DNA of 64,000 nt from HXMU1428-3 sp965215715 (GCA_965215715.1 OZ244129.1:2914001-2978000), one strand, 5' to 3'; positions 25,229 through 33,696 are shown, numbered from the stretch's first letter. The notes: generated by a model from the letters alone, not told the origin. Numbers and translations are program-made.

Positions 25229-25350
25229 TTTGTCTCACGGGCTATTCTTACCGCTTTAGCGGTAAGGCCCTCCGTTGGGCGGCGCTAAGCGCCGGGCTTC
25301 GCCATGTCGCCTAGCCCACTTTTGGCTAGGCTCCTTCTTTCGTTATTCTT
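25229..25350. repeat. TTTGTCTCACGGG hairpin element (copy S1)
   Basis: Begins TTTGTCTCACGGGCTATTCT, then three hairpins: TTACCGC/GCGGTAA (25248-25265), GGCGC/GCGCC (25281-25293) and GCCTAGCC/GGCTAGGC (25309-25331). A second element with the same leader, order and exit (CTTCTTTC) but different stem sequences is at 36887-37013. Confidence 0.7.
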
Positions 25351-25599
25351 GTTTTGAGCTTGTTGCCCATTTTGTTTTGCTAGACCAACGAAAAACGCGC
25401 CCGTGGGCGAACTTCGCTGACGGACGGTGACCCCTTATCCCCCGATGCCCCTTGGCACCATGTATAAGTAGGCGGCTTGTTTTTGGCCTTGATCTGAATT
25501 TGGATGGGAAAATGCGGGAAAAGGGGTGAAATGTCAAGGAAAATGGGGAAAGCAGAATGCTGAAGCTTGAAATCTGGGAGGTAGTAATAGAAGAATGCT

Positions 25600-25720
25600 T
25601 GGTGTGAGTGGGCACGATACAAGGTTTGCCCACCTTCGTGCACCACTCGCTGGCGGAGAAGACAGCCACTTGGCTGCCAACCAGAGCCCTTGTCATCATA
25701 CGATGGCGAGGGCTTTTTTT
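25600..25720 (+). ncRNA. Candidate structured small RNA on the plus strand
   Basis: No gene on the plus strand leads into this stretch, yet it ends in a terminator. Upstream are a hairpin of GAGTGGGCACGA with TCGTGCACCACTC (25606-25648) and a CAGCCA/TGGCTG hairpin (25663-25676). Together these look like a compact non-coding RNA of about 120 nt transcribed away from ffh. No known RNA family was recognised; no promoter was pinned down. Confidence 0.45.
25685..25720 (+). terminator. Rho-independent terminator, plus strand, with no gene in front
   Basis: Arms 25685-25697 (AGCCCTTGTCATC) and 25702-25714 (GATGGCGAGGGCT) form a 13-bp stem with two G-U pairs, followed by seven T. The U-tract is on the plus side only. 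Confidence 0.85.
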
Positions 25721-25731
25721 ATTTCAATTAC

Positions 25732-25924
25732 AAATTCGATATACTAATTCGAATTTGAGAAACAAATAGGATTTTTCCTATTTACGTAGATATATCTACG
25801 TGAATTTTCTAAATTTAGAAAACGTATTTTTACACTGAATGTGTATTTATACACGTTTTCACACAGAAAACTTCTCTTTTTAGAAGTTTGAAATTTAAAA
25901 TAGACCCTTTTGAAGTTTTTAAAT
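25732..25924. repeat. Array of abutting AT-rich palindromes
   Basis: At least eight different inverted repeats follow one another with almost no spacer: 25732-25756; 25764-25783 (AAATAGGA/TCCTATTT); 25784-25801 (perfect 18-bp ACGTAGATATATCTACGT); 25805-25822 (perfect TTTTCTAAATTTAGAAAA); 25831-25854 (TACAC/GTGTA overlapping GTGTAT/ATACAC); 25855-25871 (GTTTTC/GAAAAC); 25868-25889 (AAACTTCT/AGAAGTTT); 25893-25924 (ATTTAAAA/TTTTAAAT). No coding frame is convincing. It lies between the plus-strand terminator and the Gfa-like gene. Confidence 0.85.
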
Positions 25925-26069
25925 GTAATATTATAACTTACTCCCCTTCTATGACCTGTTTCACCCTTACAATGTGACAGTTTCACGCCTTTTGCCCTAA
26001 AATTTCAGTTAAGAGCAGGAAATTGCTCGAGGATAATTTGTTCAAATGGGTTTTGGGAGGAGTTGTTGT

Positions 26070-26660
26070 ATGTTTGGGTTTGGGAAATCAAAGATTAAAA
26101 TTCACCCTGCTGTTGATGGCGGCGTGAAAAAAGGCAAGGCTAATTTTGGGGGTGGTACGTTAAAGTGTAATTGTGCTGAGAACCAAGTGACCGTGAATGT
26201 TAAGGGCAATTGTGCTTACAACCATGTGTGTGGTTGCACCAAATGCTGGAAACCTGAAGGGGCAACCTTTAGCCAGGTGGCTGTGGTTGGACGCGACAAT
26301 CTTTCAGTTGGCGATAATGAGGCTAAGTTGCGGGTGGTTGATGCCTCTGCGGCCATTCAGCGCCATGCTTGTACTGGGTGCGGCACGCATATGTATGGGC
26401 GGATTGAAGATCAGAACCACCCCTTTTACGGCTTTGATTTTTTTCATACAGAATTATCTGATACGCCCGGATTTGAAGAGCCGCGCTTTGCAGCCTTTGT
26501 CTCTTCCATCATTGAGGCTGGCACCAAGCCAGATGAGATGGATGACATTCGTGCCCGGTTAAAAGATTTAGGGCTAGAGCCTTATGATGTTTTGGCACCG
26601 GCATTGATGGATGCAATTGCCACTCATACGGCGAAAAAATCTGGCGTGTTGCAAGAATAA
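26070..26660 (+). CDS. gfa: Gfa-like S-(hydroxymethyl)glutathione synthase
   Basis: A 196-residue protein of the glutathione-dependent formaldehyde-activating family. Zinc cysteines are visible in LKCNCAEN, HVCGCTKCW and the HACTGCGTHMYGR motif, and a long C-terminal extension (DDIRARLKDLGLEPYDVLAP) matches the full-length Gfa type rather than the short Mss4-like paralogues. It would help glutathione trap formaldehyde for oxidation, though the enzymatic role of Gfa has been disputed. GGGAGGAG lies 7 nt before ATG 26070. It is convergent with metH. Confidence 0.9.
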   Translation: MFGFGKSKIKIHPAVDGGVKKGKANFGGGTLKCNCAENQVTVNVKGNCAYNHVCGCTKCWKPEGATFSQVAVVGRDNLSVGDNEAKLRVVDASAAIQRHACTGCGTHMYGRIEDQNHPFYGFDFFHTELSDTPGFEEPRFAAFVSSIIEAGTKPDEMDDIRARLKDLGLEPYDVLAPALMDAIATHTAKKSGVLQE

Positions 26661-26685
26661 GAAAAATTGCTGGACAGATTGCTTT

Positions 26686-26728
26686 GTGCCTTAACGTTCC
26701 CGATCTTAACTCATGGAAGTTAAGGCAC
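26686..26728 (-). repeat. Short copy of the 3'-end palindrome family (element F)
   Basis: Only the outer arms remain: GTGCCTTAACGTTCC / GGAAGTTAAGGCAC with one inserted base, around a 14-nt loop that keeps CAT next to the right arm. It ends 10 bp behind the metH C-terminal half stop. Confidence 0.75.
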
Positions 26729-26738
26729 AGCTCAGTCA

Positions 26739-29390
26739 TTAAGCTTGATAATTCAAAATCGGGCTGAGCCATTTTTCTGCTGTTTCCAAACTCCATCCCT
26801 TTCGTTTGGCGTAGTCTTCCACTTGGTCTTTTTCTATTTTGCCAACGCCGAAATAGTAGCTTTCTGGATGGGAGAAATAGAGGCCTGATACAGCCGCACC
26901 TGGCCACATGGCGTAGCTTTCGGTCAGCTCAATGCCAGCTTGGGTTTCTGCATCTAACAGTTCAAACAGGGTTTCTTTTTCTGTGTGGTCTGGTTGGGCC
27001 GGATAGCCAGGGGCCGGGCGGATGCCTTGGTATTTTTCTGCGATCAGTTCTTCATTGCTGAACCCTTCATTTTTTGCGTAGGGCCAAAATTCGCGGCGGA
27101 CACGCTTGTGCATGTGTTCTGCAAATGCTTCTGCCAAACGATCAGACAAAGCACTGACCATAATTTTAGAATAATCGTCGCCCGCCTCATCAAAGGCTTT
27201 GGCTTTTGCCTCCTCGCCAATGCCAGCGGTGACAGCAAAGCCGCCGATATAATCTTTAATGCCGGTATCAACTGGTGCAATAAAATCTGACAGGGCTGCG
27301 TTGGCGCGTGCATTGTCGCGCATGATTTGCTGGCGCAAGGTGTGGAAAGTGGCAAGCTCTTCTTGGCGGGTGTCATCTTTGTATAGGGTGACGTCATCGC
27401 CGTTCGTATTGGCTGGCCAAAAACCGATGACGGCGTTGGCCTGGACCCATTTTTCCTCAATCATTTTGGTGAGCATGTCTTGCGCGTCGTTATAAAGGTT
27501 GGTGGCCGCCTCTCCCAATTTATCATCATGCAGAATGCGCGGGTATTGGCCGTTCATTTCCCAGGTGGCGAAAAATGGTGTCCAGTCAATGTATTTGGCA
27601 ATTTCGCTCAAATCATAATCGGTGAAGGTTTTGATGCCCAAAAACTCAGGTGTGGTTGGTTCTTGCTTTTCCCAATTGGTTTTAAAGCCGTTTTCGCGGG
27701 CATCTGTGATAGAGAGCCGCTTTTTCTTTGTTTGGCCTTGGAGGTGTTTTTCAGCCAATGTTAAATAGCTTTGCTTGATTTCAGATTTGTAATTTGTTTG
27801 TTCCTCTGACAGCAATTTGGAAACCACGCCCACAGCGCGGCTGGCATCTGTGACGTAAACGCTTTGCCCTTTTTCGTAACTTGGGTCAATTTTAACCGCG
27901 GTGTGAATGCGGCTGGTGGTGGCCCCGCCGATGAGGAGGGGGATGTCAAAGCCTTCGCGTTCCATTTCGCTGGCAACATGGACCATTTCATCGAGGCTAG
28001 GGGTGATTAGGCCAGACAGGCCAATGCAATCAACCTTTTCTTGCTTTGCGGTTTCCAAAATGGTTTGGGCCGGCACCATCACGCCAAGGTCAATCACATC
28101 ATAATTGTTGCATTGTAAAACCACGCCCACGATGTTTTTGCCAATGTCATGGACATCGCCTTTAACCGTGGCCATGAGGATTTTGCCATTTGATTGTTGA
28201 GCTTGGCCGCTTTTGGCTTTTTCTTCTTCCATATAGGGCAAGAGATAGTTTACCGCCTGTTTCATAACCCGGGCTGATTTGACCACTTGGGGCAGGAACA
28301 TCTTGCCCGCGCCAAACAAGTCACCGACAACATTCATGCCGTCCATCAACGGGCCTTCGATCACATGTAAGGGGCGTTCGGCTTGGGCGCGGGCTTCCTC
28401 TGTATCTTCTTCAATGAATTTGTTGATGCCGTGCACCAGCGCATGGGTGATGCGTTCGTTCACGGTGCCTTCGCGCCAGCTTAGGTCTTGTTTTTGTTTT
28501 TTGCCCCCTTCGCCTTTAAAGGCCTCGGCTGCATCTAGCAATCGGTCCGTTGCATCATCGCGCCGGTTAAGGATGACGTCTTCTACCTGTTCGCGCAGCT
28601 CCGCTGGAATGTCATCATAAACCATTAGCTGACCTGCATTGACGATGCCCATATCAAGCCCGGCTTTAATGGCGTGAAAGAGAAACACAGAATGCATGGC
28701 TTCGCGCACATAATTATTGCCGCGGAAAGAAAAAGACAGGTTGGAAATGCCGCCAGAGACATGGGCATGGGGCAGGTTTTCTCGAATGCGCCGGGTTGCT
28801 TCGATGAACTCAACTGCGTAATTGTTATGTTCTTCAATGCCGGTGGCAACCGCAAAAACATTGGGATCAAAGATGATGTCTTCGGGCCTGAAACCGACTT
28901 TTTCTGTTAGCAGCTTGTAGGCGCGCTCGCAAATTTCATATTTACGGTCTGCCACATCAGCCTGGCCTTCTTCATCGAACGCCATGACAACTGTGGCGGC
29001 GCCGTAATTTAGGATCTTTTCAGCTTGTTCTAAAAAGGGGGCTTCGCCTTCTTTAAGAGAAATAGAATTAACAATGGATTTGCCTTGGACGCATTTAAGG
29101 CCTGTTTCAATAACTGACCATTTTGAGCTATCAATCATTATCGGCACGCGGGCAATGTCAGGCTCTGCCGCGATTAGATTGAGAAAGGTTTGCATGGCCT
29201 TTTCACTATCAAGCAGGCCTTCATCCATATTGATGTCGATGATCTGAGCGCCGTTTTCAACTTGGCTACGTGCGATGGTTAGTGCGGCGTCATAATCATC
29301 TTGTTCAATGAGTTTGCGGAACTTGGCCGAACCGGTCACGTTGGTGCGCTCGCCGATATTGATGAAGGTGGTGCTGGCTTGTGATGTCAT
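26739..29390 (-). CDS. metH: Methionine synthase, C-terminal half (folate, cap, B12 and activation domains)
   Basis: An 883-residue protein equal to MetH without its homocysteine domain. The pterin-binding domain is at about 1-270 (INIGERTNVTGSAKF, VPIMIDSSKW). The cap and B12 domain (about 300-560) has the cobalt-ligand motif DVHDIGKN. The SAM-dependent reactivation domain runs from about 590 to the end (RPAPGYPAQPDH, SGLYFSHPESYYFGVGK). It must work with the homocysteine-binding half encoded two genes upstream. A small unrelated membrane-protein gene lies between, 33 bp upstream of this start. Confidence 0.96.
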   Translation of the reverse strand: MTSQASTTFINIGERTNVTGSAKFRKLIEQDDYDAALTIARSQVENGAQIIDINMDEGLLDSEKAMQTFLNLIAAEPDIARVPIMIDSSKWSVIETGLKCVQGKSIVNSISLKEGEAPFLEQAEKILNYGAATVVMAFDEEGQADVADRKYEICERAYKLLTEKVGFRPEDIIFDPNVFAVATGIEEHNNYAVEFIEATRRIRENLPHAHVSGGISNLSFSFRGNNYVREAMHSVFLFHAIKAGLDMGIVNAGQLMVYDDIPAELREQVEDVILNRRDDATDRLLDAAEAFKGEGGKKQKQDLSWREGTVNERITHALVHGINKFIEEDTEEARAQAERPLHVIEGPLMDGMNVVGDLFGAGKMFLPQVVKSARVMKQAVNYLLPYMEEEKAKSGQAQQSNGKILMATVKGDVHDIGKNIVGVVLQCNNYDVIDLGVMVPAQTILETAKQEKVDCIGLSGLITPSLDEMVHVASEMEREGFDIPLLIGGATTSRIHTAVKIDPSYEKGQSVYVTDASRAVGVVSKLLSEEQTNYKSEIKQSYLTLAEKHLQGQTKKKRLSITDARENGFKTNWEKQEPTTPEFLGIKTFTDYDLSEIAKYIDWTPFFATWEMNGQYPRILHDDKLGEAATNLYNDAQDMLTKMIEEKWVQANAVIGFWPANTNGDDVTLYKDDTRQEELATFHTLRQQIMRDNARANAALSDFIAPVDTGIKDYIGGFAVTAGIGEEAKAKAFDEAGDDYSKIMVSALSDRLAEAFAEHMHKRVRREFWPYAKNEGFSNEELIAEKYQGIRPAPGYPAQPDHTEKETLFELLDAETQAGIELTESYAMWPGAAVSGLYFSHPESYYFGVGKIEKDQVEDYAKRKGWSLETAEKWLSPILNYQA

Positions 29391-29423
29391 GAAAAGGTTC
29401 TACCTGGTGATAAAGGGGTTATG

Positions 29424-29798
29424 TTAGTTCACTAAATAATTAATTGCGTACCCAATTGCGTACAATAGAACAACCATAATGGCTGTGCCGGGACTGTTTG
29501 CTAGAAACTCAAGTCCCACTTTTTTTATGATCATAGTGTTATATTCGTTTTGATCGTTGTTTGATTTTAGTTCTAAGTTTTTAGATGAAAGCAAATTATC
29601 AACTATAGATTTTACGTGATTGTCAAAACTGGTTTCTATAAATGTCCATAAGGAATTTATTATCAGAAATAAAATGATTAAATTTTTATAATCTAGTTGG
29701 TTGTATCCAACGTAAATGGTCACAAAAAGTGAGACTATAATAATGATTATTGCGATTATAAAAGGTATTAATCTTATAATTATCTGTGTTTTATGCAT
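29424..29798 (-). CDS. Small AT-rich membrane protein inserted between the metH halves
   Basis: Not recognised. 124 residues with three predicted membrane segments: about 8-30 (Ile-rich), 38-57 and 100-120, with a polar Asn/Lys/Ser-rich loop between the second and third. Its base composition is clearly more AT-rich than the metH halves. The ATG overlaps the stop of the metH N-terminal half (ATGCATAA), so it is translationally coupled. It may be a recent insertion in the operon or a false-looking but real accessory gene. Confidence 0.65.
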   Translation of the reverse strand: MHKTQIIIRLIPFIIAIIIIIVSLFVTIYVGYNQLDYKNLIILFLIINSLWTFIETSFDNHVKSIVDNLLSSKNLELKSNNDQNEYNTMIIKKVGLEFLANSPGTAIMVVLLYAIGYAINYLVN

Positions 29799-30852
29799 GA
29801 ACAAAAGGTTCCAAACCGGACAGGCGCATTTTTGTTGGAATTTTTGGAGTATGCCTTGGGGTGTAGTCCTTTACAGCGTCTGCTATGGCTTTGATGTGAT
29901 CAGGGGTTGAGCCGCAGCAGCCGCCAATCATGTTAATCAGGCCGTCTTTGGCCCAGCCTTCAATTTTGCCGGCCATCTCTTGGGGGGTTTCGTCATATTC
30001 TCCCATTTCATTGGGCAGGCCAGCATTGGGATAAGCGCTGACTTTACAATCTGCAACGCTGGCTATTTCTTGGATTGCAGGGCGCAGTTGTTCGGCGCCA
30101 AAGGAGCAGTTGAGGCCAATGGAAAACGGCTTTAAATGGCGCATGGAATAATAAAAGGCTTCTGGTGTTTGGCCAGATAGGTTGCGGCCAGACAAGTCAG
30201 TGATGGTGCCTGAGATCATGACCGGCCGGCTTGTGCGGAGTTCTTTAAAGGCTTGTAAGACAGCAAAGCCTGCGGCTTTGGCGTTGAGGGTGTCAAAAAT
30301 GGTTTCAATGATGATGATATCAACGCCGCCTTCAATCAGGCCTTTGGTTTGCTCGCCGTAGGCTTCGACCAATTCATCAAAGGTTACATTTCTAAATCCT
30401 GGATTGTTGACATCTGGCGATATGGAAGCTGTGCGGTTGGTTGGGCCAATGGCACCAGCGACAAAGCGGGGTTTGTCTGGGGTTTTTGCGCTCCATTCGT
30501 CTGCTGCTTGCCGGGCTATTTTGGCAGCTGCCACGTTAATATCATAAGCTTGGGCTTCCATGCCATAGTCTGCCATTGAGATGGTGGTGGCGTTAAAGGT
30601 GTTGGTGCCGATAATGTCAGCGCCAACTTCCAAATATTGTCCATGGATCTCTTTAATGATCTCTGGCTTGGTGATGGAGAGCAGGTCATTATTGCCTTTG
30701 ACATCTTGGTTCCAATTTGCAAATTGCTCGCCGCGGTAGTCAGTCTCGCTCAACTTATAGCGCTGGATCATGGTGCCCATGGCGCCATCAATGATGAGAA
30801 TGCGGTCTTTGGTGGCGTCTTGTAGCCGTTTAAATGCGGGGTGATTGCTCAT
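29791..30852 (-). CDS. metH: Methionine synthase, N-terminal half (homocysteine S-methyltransferase domain)
   Basis: 353 residues forming the zinc/homocysteine barrel of MetH. Visible are IDGAMGTMIQ, GADIIGTNTFNA, the first zinc Cys in GLNCSFGAEQLRP and the CC pair in MIGGCCGSTPDHI. It ends just past the domain with no linker to folate-binding modules, so the enzyme is split at the domain border. Its ATG overlaps the arsH stop (ATGA), implying coupled translation within the met operon. Confidence 0.95.
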   Translation of the reverse strand: MSNHPAFKRLQDATKDRILIIDGAMGTMIQRYKLSETDYRGEQFANWNQDVKGNNDLLSITKPEIIKEIHGQYLEVGADIIGTNTFNATTISMADYGMEAQAYDINVAAAKIARQAADEWSAKTPDKPRFVAGAIGPTNRTASISPDVNNPGFRNVTFDELVEAYGEQTKGLIEGGVDIIIIETIFDTLNAKAAGFAVLQAFKELRTSRPVMISGTITDLSGRNLSGQTPEAFYYSMRHLKPFSIGLNCSFGAEQLRPAIQEIASVADCKVSAYPNAGLPNEMGEYDETPQEMAGKIEGWAKDGLINMIGGCCGSTPDHIKAIADAVKDYTPRHTPKIPTKMRLSGLEPFVHA

Positions 30853-31616
30853 AATTGGACCTTACCATTTTCGTTTTCAGCTTTGCGTTCTGAATATCTT
30901 GATACCAAATAATCGGTTTTATCTTTGGTTAACAGGGTAAATTTCATTAATTCTTCGGCAACATCAACCATCCTTTCATAAAGGGGGGAGGGTTTCATGC
31001 GGCCATTGTCATCAAATTGTTTATAAGCGCTGGGCACAGAGGATTGATTAGGGATGACAAGCATGCGCATCCAGCGGCCAAGTATGCGCATGTTATTGAG
31101 GCTGTTAAAACTTTGTGAACCGCCGGAGACTTGTAACAAAGCTAACGTGCGCCCTTGCGTTGGGCGGACAGCGCCTATGGTCAGCGGGATATGGTCGATT
31201 TGGTTTTTTAAAACCGCTGTCATGTTGCCATGGCGTTCGGGAGACAACCACACATGGCCATCAGCCCAAAGGGCAAGATCGATAAGCTCTTTAATCTTGG
31301 GGTGAGTGTCTGCCTCGCCGCCTGGTTCGAAACCAGCTTCGGGCATGGGCAGGTCCCTTGGGTCATAAAATTTAACCTGGGCGCCAAATCGGATAAGCAA
31401 ACGAGCGACTTCATTGCTGAGCATGCGGCTATAAGCCCAGGGGCGCAGTGAGCCGTATAGAATAAGGAACTTGGGCGGCGTTTGGCTGGATTGTACGTTC
31501 AACGCGGCGTGATCAATTTCTTCTAAAAAAGCTTCATTCAGGTTGGGGAGAGATGGGTCGTTAAAGGCTTCTTCTCCGTTATAGCCGATGGCTTTTTCAT
31601 GACTTGTTTCGGGCAT
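30849..31616 (-). CDS. arsH: ArsH-type NADPH-dependent FMN reductase
   Basis: A 255-residue flavodoxin-fold protein of the ArsH family. Visible are LYGSLRPWAYSRMLSNEVARLL (phosphate-binding loop), DGHVWLSPERHGNMTAVLKNQIDHIP and QVSGGSQSFNSLN. ArsH reduces or oxidises organoarsenicals and other redox-active substrates using NADPH. The location is odd: it lies inside a methionine operon and no arsenic gene (arsB, arsC, acr3) is adjacent. The start at 31616 has AAGAGA upstream; the gap to metF is 14 bp and its end overlaps metH. Confidence 0.9.
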   Translation of the reverse strand: MPETSHEKAIGYNGEEAFNDPSLPNLNEAFLEEIDHAALNVQSSQTPPKFLILYGSLRPWAYSRMLSNEVARLLIRFGAQVKFYDPRDLPMPEAGFEPGGEADTHPKIKELIDLALWADGHVWLSPERHGNMTAVLKNQIDHIPLTIGAVRPTQGRTLALLQVSGGSQSFNSLNNMRILGRWMRMLVIPNQSSVPSAYKQFDDNGRMKPSPLYERMVDVAEELMKFTLLTKDKTDYLVSRYSERKAENENGKVQL

Positions 31617-31630
31617 TGTTTGATGTCTCT

Positions 31631-32524
31631 TTACTGTTTTGGCCGCAGCCCTAGCAGGTGGCAAATGGCATAGACCAGATCAGCCCGGTTCAGGGTGTAG
31701 AAATGGAAATCGGTGATGTCGTTTTCAACCAGGTCCAGTACTTGTTCCACTGCCAGAGCGGCAGAGACAAGTTGGGTTGTTTTTGGGTCGTTATCGAGGT
31801 TTTCATAGCGTTTGTGAAACCAATCTGGAATAGTAGCACCGCTTGAACTGGCAAACTTGGTCATGGATTTGAAGTTTAAAATTGGGATGATGCCAGGGGT
31901 TATCGGGATATCAATGCCAGCGGCGCGCACTTTGTCTAAATAGCGATAAAAATGGTCGTTCTCAAAGAAGAATTGGGTGATGGCCCTGGTGGCACCAGCA
32001 TCGATTTTGGCTTTTAGCAAGTCGATGTCAGTGTCAAAACCAGAACTGTCGGGGTGTTTTTCGGGATAGGCTGAGACTGAAATTTCAAAGTCATCTGAGA
32101 TGGATTTGATGCCCTTGATTAGATCAACACTGCCTTCATAGCCATTATTAAAGGGGCGAAATACTGTGCCGACCCCTTCAGGTGGGTCGCCTCTTAGCGC
32201 CACAATGTGTTTTACCCCGGCATCTTTATAAGAGCGGATCACTTCATTTACATCTTCTTTGGTTGCGCTCACGCAGGTTAAGTGTGCGGCAGGTACCAGA
32301 GCGGTTTCGTTGACAATGCGTTCAACTGTGGCGTGGGTGCGCTCGCGTGTGGAGCCGCCTGCGCCATAGGTCACTGAAACAAATTTGGGGGCCAATGGCT
32401 CTAACCGGCGGATGCTGTCCCAAAGGGTTGTTTCCATTTTTGATGATTTGGGCGGGAAGAACTCAAAGGATATGTTGAGCTGTTCTGCATTTACATCAAG
32501 ATATTTTCGTTTGCCAAAGGTCAT
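31631..32524 (-). CDS. metF: Methylenetetrahydrofolate reductase
   Basis: A 297-residue FAD-containing TIM barrel that makes 5-methyl-THF, the methyl donor for the split MetH encoded downstream. Visible are ISFEFFPPKS with the catalytic Glu, SVTYGAGGSTRERT, HLTCV, HIVALRGDPP and a FFFENDHFYRYLDKVR segment. ATG 32524 has AAGGAT about 8 nt upstream and the family's start; an upstream extension is not conserved. It lies 13 bp behind the regulator gene. Confidence 0.96.
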   Translation of the reverse strand: MTFGKRKYLDVNAEQLNISFEFFPPKSSKMETTLWDSIRRLEPLAPKFVSVTYGAGGSTRERTHATVERIVNETALVPAAHLTCVSATKEDVNEVIRSYKDAGVKHIVALRGDPPEGVGTVFRPFNNGYEGSVDLIKGIKSISDDFEISVSAYPEKHPDSSGFDTDIDLLKAKIDAGATRAITQFFFENDHFYRYLDKVRAAGIDIPITPGIIPILNFKSMTKFASSSGATIPDWFHKRYENLDNDPKTTQLVSAALAVEQVLDLVENDITDFHFYTLNRADLVYAICHLLGLRPKQ

Positions 32525-32537
32525 ATGGCTTGATCCT

Positions 32538-33515
32538 TTATTTGCTCGCCAACCAAAGTGACACGTTGAGCGCATTTTTATTTGTTGTTGTTTTTTGTTT
32601 TGTCGGCTGGGTGTTTGAGAGTTGCTGGAATTTGAGTGTTTTGAGGCCGACTGATTTTAGAAAATTCCATATCTGATTTTCTGAAAACCCTAACCTTTGA
32701 TGGGCAAAGTTGGTTCTTAATTGCTCATTGTTATGAGCGGAAAAGTCCACAATCATCAATTTTCCGCCAGGCTTTAACAGGCGGGCTGCTTCTTTGCAAA
32801 CTTCTTTTGGTTCTGCAAAGAAATGTAATATCTGGTGCATGATGATGGTGTCTGCACAGGCGTTTTTTAATTTTAGATTGGTAATGTCGCCGTGGCGCAA
32901 TTCGCAACTGTTTATATTGAGCCGCCCTAACCGGGCGCGGGCATGACGCAACATTTCATTATTGATATCAATGCCAATGCCGGTTTTAAATTGGGAGGCG
33001 AACAGTTCCAAAATACGGCCAGTGCCAGTGCCGAGGTCGAGCAGCAAGTCGATTGGGTTTTTGCCGAGTAAGCTTTGCATGGCTTGTTCGACCTTTTCTT
33101 CTTTGATGTACAGTTTTCTGATTTGATCCCAATCTTTGGCGTGGGTTTGAAAGTAAGTTTGGGCTTCTTGTGCGCGTTTGGCTATTAATTTTTCTGCTGC
33201 CTGCTGATCATTTGCAAAGGGAGCATCAGTTAAGTTGGCGGTTTTTATAATGTGTTGAATAAGGGCTGCGTTGGGGCCGCCCCGGGCCAGGCGATAATAG
33301 ACCCATGAGCCTTCTTGAAAGCGCTCAATAAGCTGGGCGTTGGTGAGAAGTTTTAAATGGCGGCTTAAGCGGGGTTGGCTTTGGCCTAAAATCTCAGTGA
33401 GGTCTTTCACATTTTTTTCTGTTTGGGATAGCAACACAAGCAGCCGCAAGCGGGTATCGTCGCTGGCGGCCTTTAGCGCGTTTAAGAGCGCTTCTTTGGA
33501 AAGTGTTGATGACAC
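32538..33515 (-). CDS. ArsR-family regulator fused to a SAM-dependent methyltransferase domain
   Basis: 325 residues. An ArsR-type winged helix (about 8-90: ASDDTRLRLLVLLSQ, QSQPRLSRHLKLLTNAQL) is followed by a class I methyltransferase fold (about 130-300) with LLDLGTGTGRILELF as motif I and HGDITNL. Such fusions next to metF/metH belong to the SahR-like group that senses S-adenosylhomocysteine or SAM to control the methionine cycle. The GTG at 33515 has AGGACAG upstream; the longer frame runs over a palindromic operator. It heads the operon metF-arsH-metH. Confidence 0.85.
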   Translation of the reverse strand: MSSTLSKEALLNALKAASDDTRLRLLVLLSQTEKNVKDLTEILGQSQPRLSRHLKLLTNAQLIERFQEGSWVYYRLARGGPNAALIQHIIKTANLTDAPFANDQQAAEKLIAKRAQEAQTYFQTHAKDWDQIRKLYIKEEKVEQAMQSLLGKNPIDLLLDLGTGTGRILELFASQFKTGIGIDINNEMLRHARARLGRLNINSCELRHGDITNLKLKNACADTIIMHQILHFFAEPKEVCKEAARLLKPGGKLMIVDFSAHNNEQLRTNFAHQRLGFSENQIWNFLKSVGLKTLKFQQLSNTQPTKQKTTTNKNALNVSLWLASK

Positions 33516-33566
33516 TGGCTGTCCTATTACGTTATTGAAACGTTTGTGTTTGCAAAACTCAAGGTA

Positions 33567-33590
33567 ACATATAAAGAATTCTTTATATGT
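33567..33590. promoter_or_regulatory. Perfect 24-bp palindrome, likely operator of the methionine operon
   Basis: Half-site ACATATAAAGAA and its exact reverse complement meet without spacer, 52 bp upstream of the regulator's GTG start. It is a good candidate for autoregulation by the ArsR-methyltransferase protein. Resemblance to SahR-type ATATmAAGA half-sites is from memory. Confidence 0.65.
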
Positions 33591-33696
33591 CAATAGGGGT
33601 GAGGCTTATTATTTTTTTATTTGAAAGGGCTGGGCGGCCCGGGCCAGACAGTGATGACCAGAGTAAAGGGGAAGAAAATGCTAAGGTGATGGGGCT

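Noticed and set aside
25343..25699. 118-codon minus-strand open frame between ffh and the palindrome array
   Set aside because: Composition is unlike the neighbours, there is no ribosome-binding site, and it overlaps the structured RNA and terminator; likely non-coding.
25600..25720. 4.5S (SRP) RNA because of its position next to ffh
   Set aside because: The conserved SRP Alu/S-domain tetraloop segment (CAGGTC...GGAAGGAAGCAGCC type) is not present.
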